Below are positions 24,978-34,355 of a DNA stretch of 64,000 bases, in pieces. The stretch is from Clostridiales bacterium (GTDB taxonomy: Bacteria > Bacillota > Clostridia > Oscillospirales > Acutalibacteraceae), in contig DXXG01000030.1 of assembly GCA_019416455.1 (NCBI GenBank), forward strand, positions 62,001-126,000, written 5' to 3'. The notes under the pieces were generated by a model. That model had not been told where the DNA came from. It searched no databases and was given only the letters and a program-made list of their open reading frames with translations. How positions within the stretch are numbered: position 1 is the stretch's first letter; each line of letters opens with the position of its first letter. The position numbers and the translations under genes are program-made.

Positions 24978-26936
24978 ATGAAAGAGAAGCTGTACCGTTT
25001 TCTGTGGGATCGTGCGCCCCGGGCGGGGGAACTCTACCAGGCCCGCCGGATGGCAGGCGTGCCCAAGTGGCGAGCTGTCCCCCAGCTGCTTGCCGCCGGA
25101 TTGGTGGGGGAACGGGGTGATGGTCCGCCTCTGCCACCGGAAGGGGAAAGCCAGTCTCTGGAACGGATATCCTCGAAGGTTTTGGCGGAAGAGCTCAGCC
25201 AGTTTGACGGGGTGTCCTTCGATGTGTTTGATACCTTGCTCCTGCGATGTGTGGACCGGCCAGAGGACGCCTTTTTCCTGGTAGGGGCCAAGCTGGGATA
25301 CCCCGATTTCCAACGGCTCCGAGTGGAGGCGGAGCGCCTTGCCCGCCAGCGGAAACGAAAGACCCAAGGCACTGGGGAGGTGACTCTCCGGGAGATCTGG
25401 GAGGAGCTGAAAAGGACCACCGCCCTGGACCCGGAACAGGGCATGGCGACGGAACTGGAAGTGGAGCTGGCTCTCTGCCGGGGGAATCCCTATTTTCTGC
25501 CGGTGGTGGAACATCTGCGCTCCCTGGGAAAACCCATGGCCCTCACCTCCGATATGTACCTGCCGGGGGAGTTCCTCCAAAAACTGGTGGAGCAGGCGGG
25601 CTTTGGGCAGTTTCAAATGTGTTTGGTCTCCGGGGAGGAGCGGGCCTCCAAGGGGGAGGGCAGCCTTTTTGACCGGCTGCGGCAGAGGTTCCCGCCGGGA
25701 GCGTCTCTGGCCCATGTGGGGGACAATCCTCATTCCGACGGGGAGAGGGCTAAATCCAAAGGCTTCACCTCCTTTTTGTATCAGAACGTCCAGAGGGCGG
25801 GAGATCCTTTCCGGACCCAGGACATGTCCCGGGTCCTGGGCAGCGTGTACCGGGGACTGGTGAACGGAAAGCTCCACAACGGGGCGGAACCCTGCTCGTT
25901 GCTGTACGAGTACGGTTACGTGTACGGCGGAATGTTCGCTTTGGGATACTGCCGATTCATCCGGGAACAGGCGGACCTTCAAAAGGCGGATAGGCTGCTG
26001 TTTCTTTCCCGGGACGGAGAGGTCCTGCTGGAACTGTATCGCCGTCTGTACCCGGAGGATCGCCGGCCGGTGTACGCCTACTGGTCACGGCTGGCGGCGG
26101 CCAAAGTGACCGCGGGGATGTTCCCCGGGGATTACTTCCGGCGGTTTTTGTGGCACAAGGCGGAGGGGGGCGTGCCTGTGTGGCAGGCTGTGAGGTCTAT
26201 GGAGCTGACGCCTCTTCTGCCGGAACTGTGCGCCCGCTTGGGGCTGTCCCCCAACAAGCACTTGACGCATAAAAACGCTGGGGATATCCAAAACTATCTC
26301 ACAGATGTCTGGGACAGAGTGATGTCCCTGTACGGTCCCCAACGCCAGGCGGCAGGAGAGTATTACCACCAGCTGCTGGAAGGCTGCCGCCGGGCGGTGG
26401 CGGTGGACATCGGCTGGGCGGGAAGCGGTCCGGCGTCTCTGTGGTGGGCGGCAGAAAAACTGTGGGGCTTGGAGTGTGAGATCACCGGTCTTGTGGCGGG
26501 GACCAACTCCGCTCACAGCCCGGAACGGGACGCTGCAGAGTCTCTGCTCCTCACGGGGAAGCTGAAAAGCTATCTCTTTTCCCAAGGGGAAAACCGGGAC
26601 CTGTGGAAGCTCCACGATCCTCGCCGGGACCACAACCTGTTTTGGGAACTGCTGTTGGGCGGGGAAGAGGGAAGCCTGAAAGGCATCTATCCCGGTCCGG
26701 AGAGAGGCTGGCGGCTGGAACTGGGAAAGAATCCCCAGGCGGACGCTGTAAGGGAGATCCACCGGGGGATGCTGGATTTCGCCCGGGATTTCACCGCTCT
26801 GGAAGGGCGGCTGGGGATGACTCTGCCCATTTCCGGCAGGGACGCCTATGCTCCCATGCTGGAAATATTCCAGGATAAAAACGCCCCGTACCGCCGGGGA
26901 TTGGAGGCGCTGCTGGATGAACCAGGGATCGGGTAA
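24978..26936 (+). CDS. HAD hydrolase fused to COG5610 C-terminal domain
   Basis: 652 residues, ATG after GGAAAGGTGATCGT. The N-terminal HAD domain has FDVFDTLLLRCVDRPEDAF (motif I), LTSDMYLPGEFL (motif II), and HVGDNPHSDGERAK (motif IV). The C-terminal half has LLFLSRDGEVLLELYRRLY and VAVDIGWAGSGPASLW, related to the stand-alone protein at 22178-23419. Proteins of this architecture occur in polysaccharide loci; a role in phosphorylated sugar or polymer processing is a guess. It overlaps the next gene by 20 bp. Confidence 0.75.
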   Translation: MKEKLYRFLWDRAPRAGELYQARRMAGVPKWRAVPQLLAAGLVGERGDGPPLPPEGESQSLERISSKVLAEELSQFDGVSFDVFDTLLLRCVDRPEDAFFLVGAKLGYPDFQRLRVEAERLARQRKRKTQGTGEVTLREIWEELKRTTALDPEQGMATELEVELALCRGNPYFLPVVEHLRSLGKPMALTSDMYLPGEFLQKLVEQAGFGQFQMCLVSGEERASKGEGSLFDRLRQRFPPGASLAHVGDNPHSDGERAKSKGFTSFLYQNVQRAGDPFRTQDMSRVLGSVYRGLVNGKLHNGAEPCSLLYEYGYVYGGMFALGYCRFIREQADLQKADRLLFLSRDGEVLLELYRRLYPEDRRPVYAYWSRLAAAKVTAGMFPGDYFRRFLWHKAEGGVPVWQAVRSMELTPLLPELCARLGLSPNKHLTHKNAGDIQNYLTDVWDRVMSLYGPQRQAAGEYYHQLLEGCRRAVAVDIGWAGSGPASLWWAAEKLWGLECEITGLVAGTNSAHSPERDAAESLLLTGKLKSYLFSQGENRDLWKLHDPRRDHNLFWELLLGGEEGSLKGIYPGPERGWRLELGKNPQADAVREIHRGMLDFARDFTALEGRLGMTLPISGRDAYAPMLEIFQDKNAPYRRGLEALLDEPGIG

Positions 26937-27951
26937 AGTGCTGTATCACGGGATCAGCTCTTATCAGCTTTTGGAGGTGATCCTTCACAGGCTGCTGTTC
27001 CACCGGGAGGAGGAAGCAGTGCTGCTGCTGCCGGATTTCATCCGGGAAAAATACCCCCAATGGGAAAAGCTGAGCCATGGCTTTTTCAATGAGGTGCGGC
27101 TGTTCCCCTACCTGAACATCCCCCACGGGGAGGAAAGCCGAGTGGTGAGGGACACTGCCGCCGCCTATGAAAGCCTGGAACTTCCCCTTTTGGAGGAGTT
27201 TTCCAGGATCTATATCGCCGGGGCCCACTTTTACTTTTCCCTGTATGTGATCTCCCGCAGACTGCCTTTTTCCTTTTTCGAGGACGCCGCGGGGATGCTT
27301 TCCCGGCCGGAAGAAGCTGCCGGGGTGCTGGCGGCCAAGTTTCCCCAGCATGCGGCCCTGGCCCAGTCCCACGGACTGTTCTCCGGAGACAATCCTCTGA
27401 TCCAGGAGGTGTTCTGCTGCTGGGAAGCCCAGTCGGGGCCGGTGGAGACCAAGGCCACCATCTGGGATTTCTCCGTGGAGCGGGCCTTGAAAGCCCTTCC
27501 TTGGGGGGAGCGGAGACGGCTGGTGAAGTTCTTCGTGGAGCGTCCCATCAAAACCAAGGCGGACACTATCCTGCTGACCCAGCAATTTGCCGGTTTGGGT
27601 TTGATGGGGGAGGAGGAGCAGCGTTCCCTGTACCGGGAGCTGGCTCAAGGGCCCTTGGCTGGCAGGAGGCTGTTGGTGAAGCCCCACCCGGACGACCGGC
27701 TGGATTACCGGGAGGTATTCCCCGGGGCGGAAGTGATGGGGGAAGTGTTCCCCGCGGAGCTGCTGCCCTACGTGTTCCGGGGACACAAACCAAAGACCGT
27801 CGCGGCCTTTGGGTCGGCCAGTCTTTCTAACCTGGGGGAGAGTTTCCAGATCTTGCGGCTTCCCTTTCAGGAGGCGGCCCATCCCCAGGAACCCCAGCCG
27901 GATCCTCTCCCGTTTCAGTCGGGGGATTTGGCAGGATATCCCAGTATGTAG
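26917..27951 (+). CDS. polysialyltransferase-like glycosyltransferase
   Basis: 344 residues from ATG 26917 (GGAGG 10 nt upstream); the frame extends upstream without a site. Features: N-terminal VLYHGISSYQLLEVIL, a central TILLTQQF, then LLVKPHPDDRLDYREVFPGA and a late FGSASLSNL. The KPHPDD and SxAS blocks resemble polysialyltransferase / GT52-type GT-B enzymes, which use CMP-activated sugars. It stands directly before another protein of similar type and near a CMP-sugar synthase homologue. Family call is from motif resemblance only. Confidence 0.6.
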   Translation: MNQGSGKVLYHGISSYQLLEVILHRLLFHREEEAVLLLPDFIREKYPQWEKLSHGFFNEVRLFPYLNIPHGEESRVVRDTAAAYESLELPLLEEFSRIYIAGAHFYFSLYVISRRLPFSFFEDAAGMLSRPEEAAGVLAAKFPQHAALAQSHGLFSGDNPLIQEVFCCWEAQSGPVETKATIWDFSVERALKALPWGERRRLVKFFVERPIKTKADTILLTQQFAGLGLMGEEEQRSLYRELAQGPLAGRRLLVKPHPDDRLDYREVFPGAEVMGEVFPAELLPYVFRGHKPKTVAAFGSASLSNLGESFQILRLPFQEAAHPQEPQPDPLPFQSGDLAGYPSM

Positions 27952-27964
27952 AAGGTGAGAAAGC

Positions 27965-29053
27965 ATGGAAAGCGCGTTGTTTCTTGTAAATTCCGTATAC
28001 CATCTGCTGACGGCGGTGAACGTGAAGCGTCAGCTTCTGCCCCAAGGAGAGGCAGATTTAGTGGTGACGGATCTTCTGCCCGGGGCCGGGGACCTTGCCG
28101 CCCGGCTGGGGGAAACTGGGCTGTTTCGCCGGGTGATCTTAGGACAGGCCAAAGAGCTGGCGTCCCAGTACCCCATGAACCAGGAAGGGGCGGTGGAACG
28201 GTGTTTTGAGCAGGGAGATACCCTGCTGCGATGGGCTTTGGGGGAGGAGCTTCCCCGGGGATATGACCGGGTATTCTTTCCCAATTTCGACTGGCTTTCC
28301 CGGCTTTTGGCCTGCCGTTACGACGGCCCGGATTTTTACTGGATCGAGGACGGCTTTTCCAGCTATGTCATCGACTACGTAAGGCCCGACCGGGCAGCGG
28401 TAAATCGTCATCCTCTGGGACGGCGTCTGGGGGAGCGGACAAAAGCCGCCCTGCTCTATGAGCCCCGGCTGGCCATGCGGGGAGACCGGATCCCCAACCT
28501 GTCCCTGCCCAAGCTTTCCCGGGAAGATGACGGACTTCGGGAAACGCTGAATTTCGTGTTTCAGTACCGCCCACCTCGAGAACTGCCCCCCTTCCTGTTT
28601 TTGGAGCAGTCCTTCCGAGCGGAGAACATCCGGGGCAACGACTTGGAACTGATGGCTCTGTGCCAGCGGACAGTGGGACCGGGGAATTTTGGGGTGAAGC
28701 CCCATCCCCGCAACGGGGAGAATCTTCCCCAGAGCCTGGGGCTCACCCGCAAGATGGATCTTTCCGTGCCATGGGAGCTGTTTCTGCTCAATCAGCGGGA
28801 GAACATCCCCACAGTGGTGACGGTGTGCTCCAACGGGGCGCTCAGCGGCAGGCTCTGCCTGGGGCTGGATCTTCCCACGGTGATGCTTTACAAGCTGTAC
28901 ACAGGCAAAGTGCTTTGGAAGGAGGACCCGGTCCTTCTCCGGTATTTGGAGACGTTCCGCCGCCAGTTCGCAGGAGAGCGCACCTACGTGCCTCAGACTC
29001 CCTTCGAGCTGGAAAGCGTCCTGAAGTATTTGGGAGGACAGTATGGAGATTAA
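27965..29053 (+). CDS. GT52-like (sialyltransferase-like) glycosyltransferase
   Basis: 362 residues, ATG after AGAAGGTGAGAAAGC. N-terminal LFLVNSVYHLLTAVNVK, then YWIEDGFSSYVIDYV, FGVKPHPRNGENLP and TVCSNGALSGRLCLGLDLP. The order NSVYHL - EDG - KPHPR - S.GAL matches the lipooligosaccharide sialyltransferase family (GT52), which transfers CMP-linked ulosonic acids. Ends overlapping the next gene by 11 bp. The donor may be the product of the KdsB-like gene at 30779; this is inference. Confidence 0.65.
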   Translation: MESALFLVNSVYHLLTAVNVKRQLLPQGEADLVVTDLLPGAGDLAARLGETGLFRRVILGQAKELASQYPMNQEGAVERCFEQGDTLLRWALGEELPRGYDRVFFPNFDWLSRLLACRYDGPDFYWIEDGFSSYVIDYVRPDRAAVNRHPLGRRLGERTKAALLYEPRLAMRGDRIPNLSLPKLSREDDGLRETLNFVFQYRPPRELPPFLFLEQSFRAENIRGNDLELMALCQRTVGPGNFGVKPHPRNGENLPQSLGLTRKMDLSVPWELFLLNQRENIPTVVTVCSNGALSGRLCLGLDLPTVMLYKLYTGKVLWKEDPVLLRYLETFRRQFAGERTYVPQTPFELESVLKYLGGQYGD

Positions 29054-30767
29054 AGTGTCGGTGATTATCCCGGTGTACGGGGTGGAGAATTTTCTGGAAC
29101 GGGCGGTGGATTCCGCTCTGGCCCAGACTTTGGAGGAAAAGGAGATCATTTTGGTGGACGACGGCAGTCCCGACGGCTGTCCAGCCATCTGCGACCGCTA
29201 CGCCCAGGAATACCCTGAGACAGTGCGGGTGATCCACCAGGAGAACCAGGGTCTGGGCATGGCCCGCAACGCCGGGGTGAGTCTGGCACGGGGAGAGTAT
29301 GTGGCCTTTCTGGACTCCGACGACACGGTAGAGCCGGAAATGTACCAGACCCTCTACGAGAAAGCCCAGGAGGGAGACTACGACCTGGTGATGTGCGACG
29401 TGCGCATCCTCTATGTGGAGGAGAACCGGGAAGTGGTGGTGGCCTCCTATCCCAGGGAAGAGGTGGATCTGGGGGATTACATCGCCCACGGAAACAACAT
29501 TACGTACAGCGTGAACAAGCTCTACCGCCGATCCCTTTGGGAGGGGAACCACTACGAGAAAATGCTGTTCGAGGACATTGCCCTCATCCCCGCCCTGGTA
29601 ACACGCACTCACAAGATCGGCTACGTGCCCCAGGCTTTCTACAACTATTACCGCCGGGGCGGCACCATCTCCACCAGCCAGACCGGCCAGATGGTGGACA
29701 TTGTCCGGGCGTTTCGGACGTTTCTCACCACCTGCGATCCCAACTATAAAGAGGAAGCGGTCTATTCCGCCGCCCGGCAGCTGCTGTGGAACATGACCCA
29801 GTCCCGCACCTTGTTCCTGCCGGATTTCATCGGCCTTCTTCGAGAGTTTGAGGCAGACTTCCGCTTGAATCCCTACTTGAAACAGGACCGTGAAGCGGCT
29901 AAGATCCTGGATTATCTGGACCGGCAGGTGATCCCCGACCGGTTCATCCTGGCCCACTGCTGTCGTCCCCTGTCTCAGGAATTGGAGGAAACCCTCCGGG
30001 AGAACTTCCCCGATTCCCAACAGGTAGAGCTGGAAGAGGACCTGCTCTCCCGGGAGGAGATTCCGGAGAACGTGCGCCGAGCGGCGGAACTGGGACACTG
30101 GCAGTATGTGGAGGAGTACCTTTCCCTGTTGGAGTTGTGGGAGAGGGGCGGCATTGTCCTGGCGCAGGAAGCCCAGCCCCAGCTTTTTTTGAAACGCCGC
30201 CGGATGGAGCCGGTATTTTTCGGCTTTGAGAATCCCCAGGAGCTGACCACCCTGTGCTTTGGAGCAGTGCCCCATCACTATGTGATCCAGGCCCTGCTTC
30301 AGTCCTACCGGGAGGACCGCATCTACAACCGGGCGTTCCTTCCTCTGGCGGAACGGCTGCGTGATTTCCTCATCACCCGGTTTGGGTTGAAGGTGACGGG
30401 AAAACGGCAGGTGTTGGCGGGGGAGATCATTGTCCACCTGCCCAGCGTACTGGCCTACGACCTTCACGACGGGGAAAACTGCTGCAAGCGGGGAGATCTT
30501 ACCGCGCCGGAAGGGTTTGAGGTGGTCAGCGGCCAGGTGTTGGAATTCTGGTCCCAGCGGCTGATGGAAAACTGGAACCTGTATAAGTCCGAGCACAGAA
30601 AGAGAAGCTCTGGGAAAAAGCCCGCCTCCTCCAAGGGAGGAACAGGGGGAGTTACCCAGACACAACTGGAAGAGGAGCGCCGGAAAGTGGCCGCGCTCTA
30701 TGAGGAATCCACCAGCTGGAAAGTGACCCGTCCCTTACGGGCCATCGCCCGGCTGTGGAAAAAGTAA
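29043..30767 (+). CDS. glycosyltransferase family 2 with long C-terminal extension
   Basis: 574 residues. GT-A part (1-250): VSVIIPVYGVENFLERAV, ILVDDGSPDGCP, NQGLGMARNAGVSLA, AFLDSDDTVEPEMY (DxD). The following 300 residues are a helical region of unknown function. The extreme C-terminus STSWKVTRPLRAIARLWKK is the S.SW+.T.PLR amphipathic tail found in many surface-polysaccharide transferases and probably contacts the membrane. The preceding linker (about 520-550) is Lys/Ser/Gly-rich and low complexity. Confidence 0.88.
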   Translation: MEIKVSVIIPVYGVENFLERAVDSALAQTLEEKEIILVDDGSPDGCPAICDRYAQEYPETVRVIHQENQGLGMARNAGVSLARGEYVAFLDSDDTVEPEMYQTLYEKAQEGDYDLVMCDVRILYVEENREVVVASYPREEVDLGDYIAHGNNITYSVNKLYRRSLWEGNHYEKMLFEDIALIPALVTRTHKIGYVPQAFYNYYRRGGTISTSQTGQMVDIVRAFRTFLTTCDPNYKEEAVYSAARQLLWNMTQSRTLFLPDFIGLLREFEADFRLNPYLKQDREAAKILDYLDRQVIPDRFILAHCCRPLSQELEETLRENFPDSQQVELEEDLLSREEIPENVRRAAELGHWQYVEEYLSLLELWERGGIVLAQEAQPQLFLKRRRMEPVFFGFENPQELTTLCFGAVPHHYVIQALLQSYREDRIYNRAFLPLAERLRDFLITRFGLKVTGKRQVLAGEIIVHLPSVLAYDLHDGENCCKRGDLTAPEGFEVVSGQVLEFWSQRLMENWNLYKSEHRKRSSGKKPASSKGGTGGVTQTQLEEERRKVAALYEESTSWKVTRPLRAIARLWKK

Positions 30768-30778
30768 GGAGGCGCACT

Positions 30779-31516
30779 ATGCGAGTCATTGCCATCATCC
30801 CTGCCCGGTACGATTCCACCCGGTTCAAAGGGAAGCCCCTGGCGGACCTTTGCGGCCGCCCCATGCTTTGGTGGGTGTACCATCAGGTGAAGAAAGCCAA
30901 AAAGCTCCAAGAGGTGTGGGTGGCCACGGATCATCCGGCCATTCGTGAGACCTGTGACCAGTACCAGATCCCCTGCAAGCTCACTTCGCCCCAATGCCCT
31001 ACCAGTACCCAGCGGGTGTGGGAAGTGGCCCAGGAACTGGATGGGGACCTGTATGTCTGCGTCAACGGAGACGAGCCCCTCATCGATCCTCGGGTGATCG
31101 ACCGGGTGATCCCCGACTCCCTGGAAGGCTTTTTCGCCGCCAATCTCATGGCGCCCATTCACTCCCCTGTGGAGGCGGTGGACGACACCAACATCAAGGT
31201 GGTGGCTGACGAGCAGGGGAACGCCCTGTTCTTTTCTCGCAGTCCCATTCCTCATCCCAAGGCCAGCGTGGAGTACTCCTTTTACAAACACTTGGGGGTG
31301 CTGTGCTACACCAAGGAGGCACTGCGGTTTTTCGACGAAACGCCCCGGGGACCCTTGGAGGCCATTGAGGACATCAACGAGCTGCGGTTCATCGAGCACG
31401 GGAAAAAACTGCGGATGATCCCCGTAGAAGGGGAGAGCCTTTCCGTGGACACTCCCAAGGACTTGGAATACGTCCGGGGAGTTCTGCGGCTGAAGCTGAA
31501 CAGGGGGGAGATCTGA
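30779..31516 (+). CDS. KdsB-like CMP-sugar synthase (3-deoxy-ulosonate cytidylyltransferase family)
   Basis: 245 residues; the ATG at 30779 follows AAGGAGGCGCACT. N-terminal IIPARYDSTRFKGKPLADL is the CTP-binding signature of KdsB/NeuA enzymes. NGDEPLID corresponds to QGDEPLI of KdsB. The usual SGTDR block reads TSTQR here, and the region around it (CPTSTQRVWEV) differs from true KdsB, suggesting another substrate. These enzymes join CMP to a 2-keto-3-deoxy acid sugar. Kdo itself is not expected in a Gram-positive. One base separates it from the aldolase gene, so the two are probably one pathway. Confidence 0.8.
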   Translation: MRVIAIIPARYDSTRFKGKPLADLCGRPMLWWVYHQVKKAKKLQEVWVATDHPAIRETCDQYQIPCKLTSPQCPTSTQRVWEVAQELDGDLYVCVNGDEPLIDPRVIDRVIPDSLEGFFAANLMAPIHSPVEAVDDTNIKVVADEQGNALFFSRSPIPHPKASVEYSFYKHLGVLCYTKEALRFFDETPRGPLEAIEDINELRFIEHGKKLRMIPVEGESLSVDTPKDLEYVRGVLRLKLNRGEI

Positions 31517-31517
31517 C

Positions 31518-33107
31518 ATGGGCGTGCAAGTGCTGGACTGCACCCTTCGGGACGGAGGGTATATCAACAACTGGGAGTTTGGCAAACACGCCATCCGCTC
31601 CATCCTGGACAAGCTGGAATCCGGCGGCATCGACATCATCGAGTGCGGCTTCCTCACCAGCCGCCCCCGGGACGAGGACTGTTCCCTGTTCGCCAGTCCC
31701 AGAGCCATCGCGCCCCTTCTTCCCCATCGGGAGCGAAAGGCCATGTTTGTGGCTATGATCGCCATTGGGGAACGAGAGCTGTCGCCGGACAAACTGCCTC
31801 CTAAGGTGTCCGGAGACCTGGAAGGCATCCGTCTCACCTTCCACCGGGAGGAGACGGACCAAGCCATGGAATGGGCGGGAGCTATCATGGCCAAGGGCTA
31901 CCAGGTGTTCATGCAGCCGGTGGGTACCGCTTTCTATTCGGACCTGGACCTACTGCGACTGGTGGAACGGGTGAACCGGCTGAATCCCTACGCCTTCTAT
32001 ATCGTGGACACCTTGGGCAGCATGTATAGGAACCAAGTCACCCGGCAGTTCCATTTGATCGACGAGAACATGGACCCGGCCATTCGTTTGGGGTTCCATG
32101 GCCACAACAATTTACAGCTGGCCTTTTCCAACGCCCAGGTGCTCTCCACGATCCAAACAAAGAGGGACTTGATCCTGGACTCTTCGGTCTACGGCATGGG
32201 CCGGGGAGCGGGTAATCTGCCCACGGAGCTGATCACCCGGTATATCAACAAGAACATCCAGTCCCGGTACAACGTGGCTATGGTGATGGATATCTACGAC
32301 GCTTATATCGCCCCTCTCCGGAAGGAATTTGAGTGGGGCTACACCATGGCTTATCAGATCGCCGCCATGCACGCCTGCCATCCCAACTACGCGGCTTACC
32401 TGATGAACAAGCAGACCCTGACCATGACCGATATCGAGAGCATTCTCCGGTCTATCCCTCAGCCACGGCGGGTGGAGTTTGACCGGGAACTGATCCGTGA
32501 GCTGTATCGCCGGTATCAGAGCAAGCGCATCGACGACACCAAGGCGGTGGAGGAGCTTTCCGCCCTGATCCGTGGCAGGGAGCTGCTGGTGCTGGCTCCG
32601 GGACCCAGTCTGCGTACCCAGCGGGCCACGGTGCAGGAGTTTCTCCGGGAGCGGTCCCCCTTTGTGATGACTGTGAACTTCACCGATCCCACCTTCCCGG
32701 TGGACGTCTGTTTTTTCAGCAACCACAAACGGCTGGATATCGCGGGGGGAAGGCTCCAAAGCCAAACCGGGCCCAGAAGGATCTTCACCTCCAACCTGGC
32801 GGCCTATGGGGACGAGAACTGTCTGTATGTGGACTACGACCGGTGCGCCAATGAGGATCAAATGGTCTCGGACAACGCAGGGCTGATGCTCCTCAAGCTG
32901 TTGGAACGCTGCGGGGCGAAGCGGGTATTTCTGGCCGGGTTCGACGGGGCCCGGGGCGGCTACTACGACCGGTCTCCCGCCATGGCAGTAAGCCACGCGG
33001 AAGCCTTGGAGCGTCAGCGCAGGATGGGAGAACAGCTGCGGAAACTCCCCTTGGACCTGATGTTCCTCACCCCTTCGGCCTATGAGGAGAAGGAGGAAGT
33101 GCGATGA
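31518..33107 (+). CDS. HMGL-type aldolase fused to a GT42/DUF115-like domain
   Basis: 529 residues. Residues 1-330 are a DRE-TIM (HMGL-like) metal aldolase barrel: DCTLRDGGYINNWEFG at the N-terminus, GFHGHNNLQLAFSNA with metal ligands His194 and His196, and GMGRGAGNLPTELI. It is closest in pattern to 4-hydroxy-2-oxoacid aldolases, which join or split pyruvate and an aldehyde. Residues 350-529 form a separate Rossmann-like domain: LLVLAPGPSL, FVMTVNF, CFFSNHKRLD, NAGLMLLKLLERCGAKRVFL, AGFDGARGGYY. This order recalls GT42 sialyltransferase / DUF115 proteins. Role proposed: synthesis of a 2-keto-3-deoxy acid sugar, activated by the preceding KdsB-like enzyme. Confidence 0.7.
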   Translation: MGVQVLDCTLRDGGYINNWEFGKHAIRSILDKLESGGIDIIECGFLTSRPRDEDCSLFASPRAIAPLLPHRERKAMFVAMIAIGERELSPDKLPPKVSGDLEGIRLTFHREETDQAMEWAGAIMAKGYQVFMQPVGTAFYSDLDLLRLVERVNRLNPYAFYIVDTLGSMYRNQVTRQFHLIDENMDPAIRLGFHGHNNLQLAFSNAQVLSTIQTKRDLILDSSVYGMGRGAGNLPTELITRYINKNIQSRYNVAMVMDIYDAYIAPLRKEFEWGYTMAYQIAAMHACHPNYAAYLMNKQTLTMTDIESILRSIPQPRRVEFDRELIRELYRRYQSKRIDDTKAVEELSALIRGRELLVLAPGPSLRTQRATVQEFLRERSPFVMTVNFTDPTFPVDVCFFSNHKRLDIAGGRLQSQTGPRRIFTSNLAAYGDENCLYVDYDRCANEDQMVSDNAGLMLLKLLERCGAKRVFLAGFDGARGGYYDRSPAMAVSHAEALERQRRMGEQLRKLPLDLMFLTPSAYEEKEEVR

Positions 33108-34348
33108 AATCGTCTACGAAAAAAGGACTTTTGCTGATAGGCGGCATCGGCGGTCTGCTGATTCTATTGGCGGCGGCCATGGCGGTGGTCCAGTTTTTCC
33201 GGGTGAAGGATACCCTGGAGGAGATCACCCAGCCGTCGGTTCCGGTGCGGGAACTGGGCGTCTATGTTTTGGAGGACGATCCCGCCCAGGAATTGAAGGA
33301 TACAGCCGGGTATCCGTTCGGCGCCTTGGAGGACGAGGATGGGCTTGCCCTGTTGGAACAGGCTTTGGGGCAGGCTCCTTCCTGGGAGGGATATCCCACC
33401 CCGTTCGCCTTGGCGGACGCTCTCCGCAAAGGGGAGTGCCGAGCGGTGCTGTTGGAGGAGGCCTACCAAAGGAGTCTTAGTGATGCTCGAGGCTATGAGT
33501 GGACCGAGACCGGCATGCGGAAAGTGGGCTCCCTTCAGATGGAGAAAGAGGAAACGGTTTCCCTGGCGGCACCGGAAGGGGAGCAGGAGAGTTTTCTGTT
33601 GTACCTCAGTGGAAACGACACCTTTGGAGATGTGTCCACCCTGTCCCGCAGCGACGTGAATATTCTGGCGGCAGTGAACATCCGCACCAAGAAAATGACC
33701 CTGGTGGCCACGCCCCGAGACTTTTATGTGTCTTTTTCCCAGACCGGAGGTGCCAAGGACAAGCTGACCCACGCGGGGATCTACGGGGTGGAGGCTTCGG
33801 TGGATGCCTTGGAGAACTTGTACGGCCTTGACATCAGCTATTATCTGCGGATGAATTTCACCGGCTTTGTGGAGGTGATCGACGCACTGGGAGGAGTGTC
33901 GGTGTATTCCGACAGGGAGTTCACTGTGGAGAATATCCGCACCTACCAGGAGGGCTACAATCAGCTCACCGGCATCGAGGCCTTGGCCTTTGCCCGGGAG
34001 CGGATGAGCTTCCCCGAGGGGGATTACCAGCGGGCCAAGAACCAAATGGAAGTGATCCGAGCGGTGGCAGAGAAAGCCTCCTCCCCGGCGCTGCTGGAGA
34101 ACCTGTCCAAGGTGTTAGACGCGGTGGAGGGGAATTTCCAAACGAATCTTCCCCGGGATCAGATCCTGGCTCTGGCCCCCGCTTTGGCGGGAGACTGGGA
34201 TATCTCCTCCTATACCACCAGCGGGTGGAGCGATTACCGGGAGACCTACTCCATGCCCGGGGCGGAGCTTTATGTAATCCTGCCTGACGAGGCCAGCGTG
34301 GAGGAAGCCGCGTCCCTTCTGAAAGAGACTTTGGATGGGGAAGAATGA
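33104..34348 (+). CDS. LytR-CpsA-Psr (LCP) family cell-wall glycopolymer ligase
   Basis: 414 residues, ATGA overlap with the aldolase gene. One N-terminal membrane helix (LLLIGGIGGLLILLAAAMAVV) then an extracellular part. The LCP domain runs about 165-330: SRSDVNILAAVNIRTKKM, VATPRDFYV, DKLTHAGIYG, INYYLRM-like ISYYLRMNFTGFVEVIDALG, GGVSVYSD, ALAFARERM with the conserved Arg residues. About 100 extra residues lie between the helix and the domain. LCP proteins attach teichoic acids or capsule to peptidoglycan, fitting its place as last gene of the locus. Confidence 0.93.
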   Translation: MKSSTKKGLLLIGGIGGLLILLAAAMAVVQFFRVKDTLEEITQPSVPVRELGVYVLEDDPAQELKDTAGYPFGALEDEDGLALLEQALGQAPSWEGYPTPFALADALRKGECRAVLLEEAYQRSLSDARGYEWTETGMRKVGSLQMEKEETVSLAAPEGEQESFLLYLSGNDTFGDVSTLSRSDVNILAAVNIRTKKMTLVATPRDFYVSFSQTGGAKDKLTHAGIYGVEASVDALENLYGLDISYYLRMNFTGFVEVIDALGGVSVYSDREFTVENIRTYQEGYNQLTGIEALAFARERMSFPEGDYQRAKNQMEVIRAVAEKASSPALLENLSKVLDAVEGNFQTNLPRDQILALAPALAGDWDISSYTTSGWSDYRETYSMPGAELYVILPDEASVEEAASLLKETLDGEE

Positions 34349-34355
34349 TACAGAA

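Noticed and set aside
30779..31516. True KdsB with lipopolysaccharide Kdo synthesis
   Set aside because: No other Kdo or lipid A genes, Gram-positive type envelope genes around, and the SGTDR substrate block is altered.
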